Assembly: GCF_027922045.1 (NCBI RefSeq)
Contig: NZ_BSEX01000017.1
Location: 1 to 47,540, forward strand
DNA: 47,540 nucleotides
DNA from: Microbacterium terregens
GTDB lineage: Bacteria > Pseudomonadota > Alphaproteobacteria > Sphingomonadales > Sphingomonadaceae
Direction of reading: 5' to 3'
This document shows, piece after piece, positions 1-9,333 of the stretch. Every line of letters starts with the position of its first letter. Position 1 is the stretch's first letter. A program made the position numbers and the translations under genes. Below the pieces are notes generated by a model that did not search any database, had not been told where the DNA came from, and saw nothing but the letters and a program-made list of their open reading frames with translations.

Positions 1-335
1 CAAAACGCCGGCGCTCCAGCAAACCCCTCTTTCAAGAGGCGCTCAGCACCAGGTTTTCTGCGACCTCAGCAAGCGCTCCGTTCGGTGCGCCGCTGCGGTG
101 AACGGGTCTCTAGAGGCATCACCCAAACCCGTCAAACCCATTTTTCAAAAATGTTGCATTTTTCACTCTAAGCCGCGGAAATCTGCGCTTTTTTTGAAGC
201 CCCGTAGCTTGTTTGAAGGGCTCGTCCGGTCGAATCGCCGCCTTCCGGGGTCATTTCCGACCCGTCCGTCCCCTTGCCTATCGGCTCTCCGCGCGTGATC
301 TGCCTCTTATTCCCCGCGCATGAGTAAGGCGATCC
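1..335. other. Left-edge region without a supported gene
   Basis: I see no convincing gene here. A 66-codon frame at 98-298 has no ribosome binding site, no recognisable family and atypical composition. The stretch 125-215 contains several T and A runs (for example around 145-165 and 188-197) and is more AT-rich than the rest of the window, which fits an intergenic region upstream of aroA. A weak purine-rich AAGG at about 326-329 precedes the aroA start at 336. The end of a gene lying to the left of the window could reach into the first 100 bases, but this cannot be decided from the sequence. Confidence 0.5.
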
Positions 336-1604
336 ATGACCAAGCCCGCTTCCGCATTGACGATCGTTCCGCCCCAGACGCCGCTCAGCGGTCGCGTGGC
401 GTTGCCGGGATCGAAGTCGATCACGAATCGCATGTTGCTGATCGCGGCGCTGGCGCGCGGCACGAGCCGTCTTACGGGGGCGCTCAAGAGCGATGACACG
501 AAACATATGGCGGCAGCGCTGCGAATGCTGGGGGTAAACGTCGAGGAGCCCGACCCGACCAGCTTCGTAGTGACCGCTTCCGGCACCTTGCGCCCTTCTG
601 CCGAGCCGCTGTTCCTGGGCAATGCGGGAACGGCGATGCGCTTCCTGACCGCCGCTGCCGCCACGATCCAGGGGACCACGATCCTGGATGGCGATGCCCA
701 TATGCGCAAACGGCCGATCGCGCCGCTGGTGGAGGCGCTGCGCCGCATGGGGGTTACGATCGACGCGCCGAGCGGATGCCCGCCGGTCCGTGTAGAAGGA
801 GCCGGCATCCCGGGCGGGCGGGTAATCGTCGACGCGGGGCTTTCCAGCCAATATGTCTCGGCACTGCTGATCGCAGCAGCCTGCGCGAAGGGCCCGGTCG
901 AGGTCGTGCTGGCCGGGGGCGACATCGGCGCCCGCGGCTATATCGACCTGACGCTCGCTGCGATGAAGACCTTCGGGGGGCACGTCACGCCGTTGGGCGA
1001 AACGGGGTGGCGCGTCGCTGCCACGGGCTATCAGGCAGCAGACGCGATGGTGGAGCCCGACGCCTCGGCAGCCACCTATCTCTGGGCGGCGGAAGTTCTA
1101 ACGGGCGGCGATATCGACATCGGCCTGGCGCCGGATCGCTTCAGCCAACCCGACGCAAAGGCGCAGGCGCTGATCGCCGCCTTTCCCAAGATGCCGGGCG
1201 TGATCGACGGTTCGCAGATGCAGGATGCGATACCGACGCTCGCTGTGCTGGCCGCGTTCAATGCGCGGCCCGTGCGTTTCACGGGCATCGCGAACCTGCG
1301 CGTCAAGGAATGCGATCGCATCCGCGCACTTTCAACCGAACTCAACCGCATCCGCAGCGGCCTCGCCGAGGAACAGGGGGACGACCTGCTGGTCCATGGC
1401 GATCCAGGACTTGCCGGCCAGACGCTGCCGACCGCGATCGAGACCTACGCCGATCACCGCATCGCGATGGCCTTCTCCCTGGCGGGCCTGAAGATCGGCG
1501 GGATCCGTATCCTCGATCCGGGATGCGTAGCGAAGACCTACCCCGGCTATTGGGACGCGCTGGCGTCTTTGGGGGTACAGCTGGTGCCGGAGGTCGGAGC
1601 CTAA
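336..1604 (+). CDS. aroA: 3-phosphoshikimate 1-carboxyvinyltransferase (EPSP synthase)
   Basis: This enzyme transfers the enolpyruvyl group of phosphoenolpyruvate to shikimate 3-phosphate, the sixth step of the cytoplasmic shikimate pathway. The 422-residue length is normal for the family. The shikimate-3-phosphate motif LPGSKSITNR is at residues 23-32 with the lysine at 27, and the PEP-binding loop GNAGTAMRF is at 95-103. In E. coli AroA the residue after the loop arginine is Pro101; here it is Phe103, a position known to affect glyphosate binding. Downstream motifs KECDRI and ETYADHRIAMA are also present. The stop codon overlaps the stop of the convergent citE-like gene. The assignment is secure; the effect of Phe103 is inference. 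Confidence 0.97.
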   Translation: MTKPASALTIVPPQTPLSGRVALPGSKSITNRMLLIAALARGTSRLTGALKSDDTKHMAAALRMLGVNVEEPDPTSFVVTASGTLRPSAEPLFLGNAGTAMRFLTAAAATIQGTTILDGDAHMRKRPIAPLVEALRRMGVTIDAPSGCPPVRVEGAGIPGGRVIVDAGLSSQYVSALLIAAACAKGPVEVVLAGGDIGARGYIDLTLAAMKTFGGHVTPLGETGWRVAATGYQAADAMVEPDASAATYLWAAEVLTGGDIDIGLAPDRFSQPDAKAQALIAAFPKMPGVIDGSQMQDAIPTLAVLAAFNARPVRFTGIANLRVKECDRIRALSTELNRIRSGLAEEQGDDLLVHGDPGLAGQTLPTAIETYADHRIAMAFSLAGLKIGGIRILDPGCVAKTYPGYWDALASLGVQLVPEVGA

Positions 1605-2434
1605 GCGCTCGCTCGGGCGAGCAGGCGCTGCGCCTGCTTCAGGTGTGGCGCGTCGAGCATGCGCCCCTCGTAGCGCAGCACCCCTGCCCCCGGCGCAGCG
1701 GCGAAGGCGGCAATCACCGCCCGCGCTTCCTCAAGCTGATCGGGCGTCGGCGTGAAGGCGGCGTTGATGACGGGTACCTGCGCGGGGTGGAGCGCGAGCA
1801 TGCCCGTGAACCCGTCCCGCGCCGCGCGCGCCGCATAGCGCGCCAGTCCTTCTTGATCGGCCAGCGCCGGGTACACGGTGTCGATCGCGGCCACACCGGC
1901 CGCGTGCGCGCCGAACAAGGCGAGCGCGCGTACCATCTGATAGGGAGGCGTGTAGCGCCCGTCCTCCTCCCGGGAGGTGGCAGCGCCGATCGCTGCCGGC
2001 AGGTCCTCCGCACCCCAGCTGATCCCGAGCAGGTGGTCCGCGACTTCCAAATAGCTGCCGAGCGCGAAGACCGCGGCGGGCGTCTCCGTCGCGATCGGAA
2101 GAACCCGGGGACCGTCGCCTCCAAGCCGATCCACGAGCCGGCGGATGCTCGCCGCGCCCTCCGCCTTGGGCAGCACGATGCCATCGGCACGTCGGGCGGC
2201 GGCAAGGTCGGCATCCAGGCGCCCTCCATCCAACGGATTGATTCGCACCAGCCGCAGGACACCGTCCGCCGGCTGTCCCAGGAACGTCGCCACCTCTCGC
2301 GCCGCCACATCCTTGGCGTCCGGATGCACCGAGTCCTCCAGGTCGAGGATGATCGCATCCGCGCCGCTCGCTGCCGCCTTGGTGAAGCGTTCGGGCCGGT
2401 CGGCAGGCACGAACAGCAGCGATCGCAGCCTCAT
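1601..2434 (-). CDS. HpcH/HpaI aldolase / citrate lyase family protein (CitE-like CoA ester lyase)
   Basis: A 277-residue CitE-like TIM-barrel protein. Members cleave or form beta-hydroxyacyl-CoA esters (citryl-, malyl-, citramalyl-CoA) by a metal-assisted Claisen-type reaction. The family start RSLLFVPADRPERFTKA and the metal-site segment AIILDLEDSVHP are clear, followed by LPKAEG. The start at 2434 was chosen because that is where the family begins and because it overlaps the stop of the upstream maoC-like gene (ATGA), which implies translational coupling; a longer frame exists but is only read-through of the shifted upstream gene. As last gene of the leucine operon it may act on a CoA ester from that pathway. 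The exact substrate cannot be read from the sequence. Confidence 0.88.
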   Translation of the reverse strand: MRLRSLLFVPADRPERFTKAAASGADAIILDLEDSVHPDAKDVAAREVATFLGQPADGVLRLVRINPLDGGRLDADLAAARRADGIVLPKAEGAASIRRLVDRLGGDGPRVLPIATETPAAVFALGSYLEVADHLLGISWGAEDLPAAIGAATSREEDGRYTPPYQMVRALALFGAHAAGVAAIDTVYPALADQEGLARYAARAARDGFTGMLALHPAQVPVINAAFTPTPDQLEEARAVIAAFAAAPGAGVLRYEGRMLDAPHLKQAQRLLARASA

Positions 2435-2883
2435 GCCGGGCTCCGCCGCAGCAGCGCGGTACGCAGGCAGTCGCACACGACCACGTCGCGCTGATTGAAC
2501 AGCTGGTGGCGGAAGGTGACGATCCCGGCATAGGGCCGCGACCGGCTGTCGCGCAGCTCCACCACTTCGGTTTCGGCGCGCAGCGTGTCGCCCAGGAACA
2601 CCGGCTGCGGATGGACCAGCTTGTCGTAGCCCAGGTTCGCGACCAGCGTGCCGAGCGTCGTGTCGCCGACCGAAAGCCCCACCATCAGCGCGAAGGTGAA
2701 GGTACCGTTGACCAGGATCTGCCCGAACTCCGAGGCGCGCGCCGCCTCGGCATCCAGGTGCAGCGGCTGCGGGTTGTGGGTCATGGTCGAGAACAGCAGG
2801 TTGTCGGTCTCGGTCACGGTGCGGCGGATGTCGTGGGCCAGCCGGTCGCCCACCTGCCACTGGTCGTAGAAGCGTCCCGCCAT
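2431..2883 (-). CDS. MaoC family hot-dog dehydratase
   Basis: A 150-residue single hot-dog-fold protein of the MaoC type (R-specific enoyl-CoA hydratase/dehydratase). The core HNPQPLHLDAEAA carries the family's D/N-x5-H catalytic segment at about residues 36-48, followed by FGQILVNGTFTFALMVGLSVG. Such proteins hydrate enoyl-CoA or mesaconyl-CoA-like substrates. The start at 2883 shares a base with the mccA stop (TGATG), and its own stop overlaps the citE-like start, so mccA, maoC-like and citE-like are probably translated in a chain. In other leucine operons a crotonase-type methylglutaconyl-CoA hydratase is found here, so this protein may fill that role; that is inference. Confidence 0.85.
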   Translation of the reverse strand: MAGRFYDQWQVGDRLAHDIRRTVTETDNLLFSTMTHNPQPLHLDAEAARASEFGQILVNGTFTFALMVGLSVGDTTLGTLVANLGYDKLVHPQPVFLGDTLRAETEVVELRDSRSRPYAGIVTFRHQLFNQRDVVVCDCLRTALLRRSPA

Positions 2884-4817
2884 CAGCCTTCCTCCCGCTC
2901 GACGCGCACGAGCAGCGAGCCTTCGCGCACCTGTGCACCCGCTGCTGCCGGCAACTCGGCAATCGTCCCGTCGAACGGCGCGACCAACCCGTGCTCCATC
3001 TTCATCGCCTCCAGCGTCACGAGCCGCTGGCCCTTCGTGACGATAGCTCCGTTCGTGACCTCGACTGAAGTCACGCGACCCGGCATTGGGCTGAGGATCG
3101 CTCCGTCGGCAGCAGCTCCGGCCACAATTCCAGAAGCACGGTGTTCGCGGAAGAGCCACGTTACGCCATCTTCGGTAACAACCCACCCACCGTTCCGGCT
3201 TTCAACCCACGGACAATGGTCAATGCTTCGATCCGAAAACACGACGTCGTATGTTCGTTTGCTGTCGTCCAAACGGACTAAGACTGGAGCGGGAGCTTGA
3301 TTGAGGCGGAACCCTTGGAGACTCCGTGGGCCACGGTCGACGTTAAGCCACGTTCCCCTGATATCGGTTGCCGTGCCCCCGAAAGCATTATCCACTACAA
3401 GGTGCGCAACAGCCTGCAATACGGCTTCAGGGGCTTGTGCATCTGGGATCAAGTCTTCCCCTTCGCGTGCGATCAAACCGGTATCCATGTCACCCGCGTC
3501 GAACGCACCGTCCCAAAGAAGAAGGTGTAAGAAACCGGCGTTTGTTTTGACCGGCCAGCAGCGCACGTCCGCAGTCAGCTCTTTTAAGTTGTCAATTGCC
3601 TCCTGCCGGTTGACCCCTTTCGTCACCAACTTCGCGATCATCGGATCGTAAAAGGGTGAGATCTCGTCGCCCTGCTCCACACCGGTTTCGATCCGATACC
3701 GCTTGCCGCGACGCAGCTTTGGGAGACGAAAATACTCAAGTGTGCCTACGCTTGGGAGAAAGTCTTGAGCGGGGTCTTCGGCATAGAGCCGCGCCTCCAT
3801 GGCCCAGCCGTCGATCGCCAGTTCCTCCTGCCGCTTCGGCAACGGCTCGCCAGACGCCACAAGCAGCTGCCATTCGACCAGATCCTGCCCGGTGATCTCC
3901 TCGGTCACCGGATGCTCAACTTGCAGCCGCGTGTTCATTTCCATGAACCAGATACGGTCGGCGCGCAGGCCCTCGGATGCGTCGGCGATGAACTCGATGG
4001 TGCCGGCGCCGACATAGTCGACCGCCTTGGCCGCCCGCACCGCCGCCGCACAGATCGCCTCGCGCGTGGCCGGGTCCATGCCGGGGGCCGGGGCTTCCTC
4101 GATCACCTTCTGGTGACGGCGCTGCAACGAGCAGTCGCGCTCGAACAGGTGGACGACATTCCCGTGGGTGTCGCCGAACACCTGCACCTCGATGTGGCGC
4201 GGGCGGGCGATGTATTTCTCGATCAGTACGCGGTCGTCGCCGAACGCCGATGCCGCCTCGCGCCGGCACGACTGGAGCAGTTCGGCGAACTGCGCGGCAT
4301 CGTCGACGCGCCGCATTCCCTTGCCGCCGCCGCCGGCCACCGCCTTGATCAGCACCGGATAGCCGATCGCCTGCGCCTCGGCCGCCAGCCGCTCGGGGCT
4401 CTGGTCCTCGCCCAGATAGCCCGGCGTCACCGGCACGCCGGCGTCGATCATCCGCTGCTTGGCGGCGTCTTTCAGCCCCATGGCGCGGATGCTCGCCGGG
4501 TCGGGCCCGACCCACACCAGCCCGGCGGCGACCACCGCCTCGGCGAAGTCGGCATTCTCGGACAGGAAGCCATAGCCCGGATGGATCGCCTCCGCCCCGC
4601 TCTCGCGCGCGGCGGCAAGGATGCGCTCGCCCACCAGATAGCTCTCGCGCGCCGGCGCCGGCCCGATCGCCACCGCCGCATCCGCCAGCCGCACGTGCCG
4701 CGCGTTGGCGTCGGCCTCTGAATAGACGGCAACGGTGCGAATCCCCAGCCGCCGCGCCGTGCCGATGATCCGGCACGCGATCTCGCCCCGATTGGCGATG
4801 AGAAGAGACTGAATCAT
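2883..4817 (-). CDS. mccA: Acyl-CoA carboxylase biotin-containing alpha subunit (probable 3-methylcrotonyl-CoA carboxylase)
   Basis: Biotin carboxylase plus biotin carrier subunit, 644 residues. The N-terminus IQSLLIANRGEIACRII, the ATP-grasp glycine loop KAVAGGGGKGMRRV and EMNTRLQVEHPVTE define the carboxylase; the biotinyl domain ends the protein with EAMKMEH, biotinylated Lys606. With mccB it should carboxylate 3-methylcrotonyl-CoA in leucine breakdown, judged from the neighbouring ivd gene; propionyl- or geranyl-CoA are alternatives. The start at 4817 has AGGAG seven bases upstream and overlaps the stop of the DUF559 frame. About residues 346-586 (nucleotides 3060-3780) are encoded by markedly less GC-rich DNA with different codon choice, suggesting a recombined segment, but the frame stays intact. 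Confidence 0.93.
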   Translation of the reverse strand: MIQSLLIANRGEIACRIIGTARRLGIRTVAVYSEADANARHVRLADAAVAIGPAPARESYLVGERILAAARESGAEAIHPGYGFLSENADFAEAVVAAGLVWVGPDPASIRAMGLKDAAKQRMIDAGVPVTPGYLGEDQSPERLAAEAQAIGYPVLIKAVAGGGGKGMRRVDDAAQFAELLQSCRREAASAFGDDRVLIEKYIARPRHIEVQVFGDTHGNVVHLFERDCSLQRRHQKVIEEAPAPGMDPATREAICAAAVRAAKAVDYVGAGTIEFIADASEGLRADRIWFMEMNTRLQVEHPVTEEITGQDLVEWQLLVASGEPLPKRQEELAIDGWAMEARLYAEDPAQDFLPSVGTLEYFRLPKLRRGKRYRIETGVEQGDEISPFYDPMIAKLVTKGVNRQEAIDNLKELTADVRCWPVKTNAGFLHLLLWDGAFDAGDMDTGLIAREGEDLIPDAQAPEAVLQAVAHLVVDNAFGGTATDIRGTWLNVDRGPRSLQGFRLNQAPAPVLVRLDDSKRTYDVVFSDRSIDHCPWVESRNGGWVVTEDGVTWLFREHRASGIVAGAAADGAILSPMPGRVTSVEVTNGAIVTKGQRLVTLEAMKMEHGLVAPFDGTIAELPAAAGAQVREGSLLVRVEREEG

Positions 4818-5170
4818 AGAAACTCCTGCTCCTCCCCGGCACGGGGAGGGGGACCAGCCGCAGGCTGGTGGAGGGGGCGGGCCACGCGCGCTGCGATGGC
4901 GGCGAGCACCGAACCAATGTCGCGCAGTACGTCGGAGGCATAGAGGCGCAGCACATCGATACCGTTGTCGCTGAGGAAGCGGTCGCGCTCCGCATCTCGC
5001 GCCGGTCTGTCTCCGTAGTCGTGCGCGGTGCCATCAACTTCTACCGCCAAAGACGCAGACGCGCAGAAGAAGTCGGCGATGTAAGGACCGAGAGGATGCT
5101 GTCGGCGGAAACGCACCCCGAGCTGGCGACCCCTGAGTTGCTGCCACAGCAGCACCTCAGGGGTCGTCAT
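4814..5170 (-). CDS. DUF559 domain-containing endonuclease-like protein
   Basis: A 118-residue protein of the DUF559 family, which has the Vsr/PD-(D/E)xK nuclease fold. The family core is visible: LGPYIADFFC with Asp33, LAVEVDGTAHD with Glu44, Asp46 and His50, then a helix and the final strand IDVLRLYASDVL at 71-82. The ATG at 5170 was used; related proteins begin a few residues earlier, and an in-frame TTG at 5182 would add the expected basic helix. No good ribosome binding site is seen for either. The last residues, from about 99, are translated from repeat copy A, and the stop overlaps the mccA start (ATGA). The gene lies between inverted repeats A and B and interrupts the mccB-mccA junction. 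Its activity is not known. Confidence 0.78.
   Translation of the reverse strand: MTTPEVLLWQQLRGRQLGVRFRRQHPLGPYIADFFCASASLAVEVDGTAHDYGDRPARDAERDRFLSDNGIDVLRLYASDVLRDIGSVLAAIAARVARPLHQPAAGPPPRAGEEQEFL
4831..4877 (+). repeat. REP-like repeat copy A (two-hairpin element)
   Basis: A 47-base element with two stem-loops: CCTCCCC/GGGGAGG and ACCAGCC/GGCTGGT, followed by GGAGGGGG. It is the mirror partner of copy B at 5226-5272, and the two enclose the DUF559 gene. On the minus strand its end lies 13 bases before the mccA start and also encodes the last 20 or so codons of the DUF559 frame. Confidence 0.9.
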
Positions 5171-5225
5171 CTGCCGACGCAACGAGCGCGCCCGCGCGAC
5201 CTCCGGCCGAAGCGTACGCGGCGCT

Positions 5226-5272
5226 CCCCCTCCACCAGCCTGCGGCTGGTCCCCCTCCCCGTTCTGGGGAGG
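5226..5272 (-). repeat. REP-like repeat copy B, inverted relative to A
   Basis: The same 47-base two-hairpin element as copy A in opposite orientation, differing by only a few bases in the loop of the CCTCCCC hairpin. It begins 20 bases beyond the mccB stop codon at 5293. Together with copy A it brackets the DUF559 gene, giving a 442-base unit at 4831-5272. Confidence 0.9.
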
Positions 5273-5292
5273 AATCGATGCGACCACGCCAC

Positions 5293-6894
<1,602 letters not shown>

Positions 6895-6901
6895 GACAGC
6901 T

Positions 6902-6949
6902 CCTCCCCGCTCGCGGGGAGGGGGACCAGCCGCAGGCTGGTGGAGGGGG
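6902..6949 (+). repeat. REP-like repeat copy C
   Basis: A 48-base copy of the element seen at A and B, same orientation as A: CCTCCCC/GGGGAGG hairpin with a GCTCGC loop, then the ACCAGCC/GGCTGGT hairpin. Read on the minus strand, its last bases GGGGAGG form the Shine-Dalgarno region of mccB, seven bases from the ATG. Confidence 0.9.
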
Positions 6950-6978
6950 CGTGCGGCAAGAGGGGCGTGTGCGGCGAG

Positions 6979-7029
6979 CCCCCTCCACCACCGGCTGCGC
7001 CGGCGGTCCCCCTCCCCGTTCCGGGGAGG
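6979..7029 (-). repeat. REP-like repeat copy D, inverted relative to C
   Basis: A 51-base diverged copy of the element, in the orientation of B. The outer CCTCCCC hairpin is intact, while the inner hairpin has changed on both arms (ACCACCGGC with GCCGGCGGT), so pairing is largely kept. It starts one base after the ivd stop codon. Copies C and D form a gene-less inverted doublet over 6902-7029, like a REPIN. Confidence 0.85.
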
Positions 7030-7030
7030 A

Positions 7031-8197
7031 TCACTGCGCCACCGGCGGGTTGTTGCCGACCAGCTCCCGCCCGATCAACATCCGCCGGATCTCGTTCGTG
7101 CCCGCGCCGATATCCAGCAGCTTGGCGTCGCGCAGGAAGCGTTCGACCGGCCAATCCCTGGTATAGCCCGCCCCGCCCAGCGCCTGGATCGCCTCCAGTG
7201 CGACCTTCACGGCATTCTCGCTCGCCAGCAGGATCGCACCCGCCGCGTCGAAGCGCGTCGTCGGCCCGGCGTCGCAGCTGCGCGCGACGGCATAGACGTA
7301 GGCCCGCGCCGAATTGAGTGCGACGTACATGTCGGCGACCTTGGCCTGCATCAGCTGGAACTCGCCGATCGGCCGGCCGAACTGGCGCCGCTCGCGCACG
7401 AACGGCAGCACCACGTCGAGACAGGCCTGCATGATGCCGAGTTGGATGCCGGCCAGCACCGCGCGCTCGTAATCGAGCCCCGACATCAGCACGCCGACGC
7501 CACCATTCAGCGGCCCCATCACGTTCTCTTCGGGCACGAAACAGTCGTTGAACACCAGCTCGGCGGTGGGGCTGCCGCGCATGCCCATCTTGTCGATCTT
7601 CTGCCCGATCGAGAAGCCGGCCACGTCCTTTTCGATCAGGAAGGCGGTGATGCCGCGGCTCCCCTCGCCGGTCTTGGCATAGACCACCAGCGTGTCGGCA
7701 TAGGCGGCGTTGGTGATCCAAAATTTGGTGCCGTTGAGGCGAAATCCGCCGTCGGCCGCCTCTGCGCGCAGCTTCATCGACACCACGTCGGAGCCGGCGC
7801 CCGCCTCGGACATAGCCAGGCTGCCGACATGCTCGCCGGAGATCAGCTTGGGCAGATACTTCGCCTTCTGCTCGGCATTGCCCCAGCGGCGGATCTGGTT
7901 GACGCACAAGTTGGAGTGCGCGCCATAGCTCAGCCCGATCGAGGCGGAGGCGCGGCTGACTTCCTCGACCGCGACGACATGCTCGAGGTAGCCGAGGCCC
8001 AGCCCACCGAACTCTTCCTCCACGGTGATGCCGTGCAGGCCGAGCGCACCCATCTCAGGCCACAGGTCGCGCGGGAACCAGTCTTCCGCATCCACCCGCG
8101 CGGCAAGGGGCGCGATTCGATCCGCAGAGAAGCGGCGTGTGGTCTCGCGGATCGCGTCGGCCATCTCGCCGAGCGCGAAGTCGAAGTCGGGGGTCAA
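7031..8197 (-). CDS. ivd: Isovaleryl-CoA dehydrogenase
   Basis: A flavin-dependent acyl-CoA dehydrogenase of 388 residues that oxidises isovaleryl-CoA to 3-methylcrotonyl-CoA, the first committed step of leucine breakdown after the keto-acid dehydrogenase, passing electrons to ETF. The isovaleryl-type signature [11 protein letters not shown] is present, as are [12 protein letters not shown] and the C-terminal [20 protein letters not shown]. The start is an inferred TTG at 8197 (Leu before [15 protein letters not shown]), with GGAGAGG five bases upstream; the open frame continues further but without family similarity. It heads the operon ivd-mccB-mccA-maoC-citE and is divergent from trhO. Confidence 0.94.
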   Translation of the reverse strand: MTPDFDFALGEMADAIRETTRRFSADRIAPLAARVDAEDWFPRDLWPEMGALGLHGITVEEEFGGLGLGYLEHVVAVEEVSRASASIGLSYGAHSNLCVNQIRRWGNAEQKAKYLPKLISGEHVGSLAMSEAGAGSDVVSMKLRAEAADGGFRLNGTKFWITNAAYADTLVVYAKTGEGSRGITAFLIEKDVAGFSIGQKIDKMGMRGSPTAELVFNDCFVPEENVMGPLNGGVGVLMSGLDYERAVLAGIQLGIMQACLDVVLPFVRERRQFGRPIGEFQLMQAKVADMYVALNSARAYVYAVARSCDAGPTTRFDAAGAILLASENAVKVALEAIQALGGAGYTRDWPVERFLRDAKLLDIGAGTNEIRRMLIGRELVGNNPPVAQ

Positions 8198-8357
8198 ATG
8201 GCCTCTCCATTCGTTCTGTTTTGCCCGAGTGTAGCATGGGTTTTCGCGAACGAAAGTTGCGCGTGCGTGAAACAGCCGAGAAGCGTCGTGGCGCTGCTGG
8301 CGGGCGACGACGCGATCCTCTAGAGCAGCGGCAATCCCCATCTTCCCGAGAACCACC
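8198..8357. promoter_or_regulatory. Divergent promoter region between ivd and trhO
   Basis: This gap must hold the promoters of the leucine operon and trhO. It contains an interrupted palindrome TTTCG-N4-CGAAA at 8242-8255, which could be a regulator site for the catabolic operon. No regulator gene is adjacent, so the link is speculative. Confidence 0.3.
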
Positions 8358-9299
8358 GTGTTCGATCCGTTGCCGATCCGCGTCATCGCGCTGTACCGCT
8401 TTACCTCCCTCGCCGACCCGGCCGCGTTGCGGGGTCCCCTCGCCCAGACGTGCTGCAGCCTCGGCGTGAAAGGCACGCTGCTGCTCGCGCCGGAGGGGAT
8501 CAACGGCACGATCGCGGGCACGGATGCGGCCATCGACGGGGCGCTCGCCGCCATCCGCGCACTGCCGGGCTGCGCGGAACTGGAGCACAAGGAGTCGCGC
8601 GCGGCGACCATGCCCTTCCATCGCATGAAGGTGCGGCTGAAGCAGGAGATCGTCACCATGGGCGAGCCGGAAGTCGATCCCGTCGGCCAGGTCGGCACCT
8701 ATGTCGCACCGGAGCAATGGAACGACCTGATCGCCGATCCGGAGGTGGTGCTGATCGACACGCGCAACGCCTATGAGGTGGCGGTCGGCACCTTCGAAGG
8801 GGCCGTCGATCCGCAGACGGAGAGCTTTCGCGACTTCCCGCGTTGGTTCCGCGAGCACCGCGACGAACTGCTGGCGGGCAAGAGCAAAGTGGCGATGTTC
8901 TGCACCGGCGGCATCCGCTGCGAAAAGGCGACGGCAATGCTGCGGGCGGAGGGCGTGGACGAGGTCTACCACCTTAAGGGCGGCATCCTGAAATATCTGG
9001 AGACGGTGCCGGAGGCGGACAGCCGCTGGAACGGCGAATGCTTCGTCTTCGACCAGCGGGTCGCGGTGGGTCATGGCCTGGCGCCAGGCAGCCACGCATT
9101 GTGCCATGCCTGCCGCATGCCGGTGAGCGTCGCCGACCAGGCATCACCGCTCTTCGAGGAAGGCGTCAGCTGCCCCGCCTGCTACCATCAGCGCAGCGAC
9201 GAGGACCGCGCCCGCTATGCCGAGCGGCACCGACAGGAGAAGCTCGCCGAGGCCCGCGGCCAGGAGCATGTCGGCGCGACGATCGCCGGTCGCGATTGA
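8358..9299 (+). CDS. trhO: tRNA uridine(34) hydroxylase, rhodanese-like (TrhO/YceA family)
   Basis: A 313-residue rhodanese-related protein. TrhO uses oxygen to hydroxylate uridine 34 of certain tRNAs, the first step toward 5-methoxy- or carboxymethoxyuridine. The N-terminal acylphosphatase-like domain is seen in [15 protein letters not shown] (41-55); the rhodanese domain has [10 protein letters not shown] at 131-140 and the active-site loop [11 protein letters not shown] with Cys182, followed by Cys188; the C-terminus carries a Cys-rich segment (CHACRMP and SCPACYHQR) typical of the longer family members. It is divergently placed from ivd with no evident functional link. Confidence 0.93.
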   Translation: MFDPLPIRVIALYRFTSLADPAALRGPLAQTCCSLGVKGTLLLAPEGINGTIAGTDAAIDGALAAIRALPGCAELEHKESRAATMPFHRMKVRLKQEIVTMGEPEVDPVGQVGTYVAPEQWNDLIADPEVVLIDTRNAYEVAVGTFEGAVDPQTESFRDFPRWFREHRDELLAGKSKVAMFCTGGIRCEKATAMLRAEGVDEVYHLKGGILKYLETVPEADSRWNGECFVFDQRVAVGHGLAPGSHALCHACRMPVSVADQASPLFEEGVSCPACYHQRSDEDRARYAERHRQEKLAEARGQEHVGATIAGRD

Positions 9300-9333
9300 T
9301 CAGCGAACACGGGAGCACGGAGCGCGCCTAGGA

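Noticed and set aside
8198..8698. N-terminal extension of the ivd frame by 167 codons
   Set aside because: The extension runs opposite to trhO coding sequence and lacks similarity to acyl-CoA dehydrogenases.
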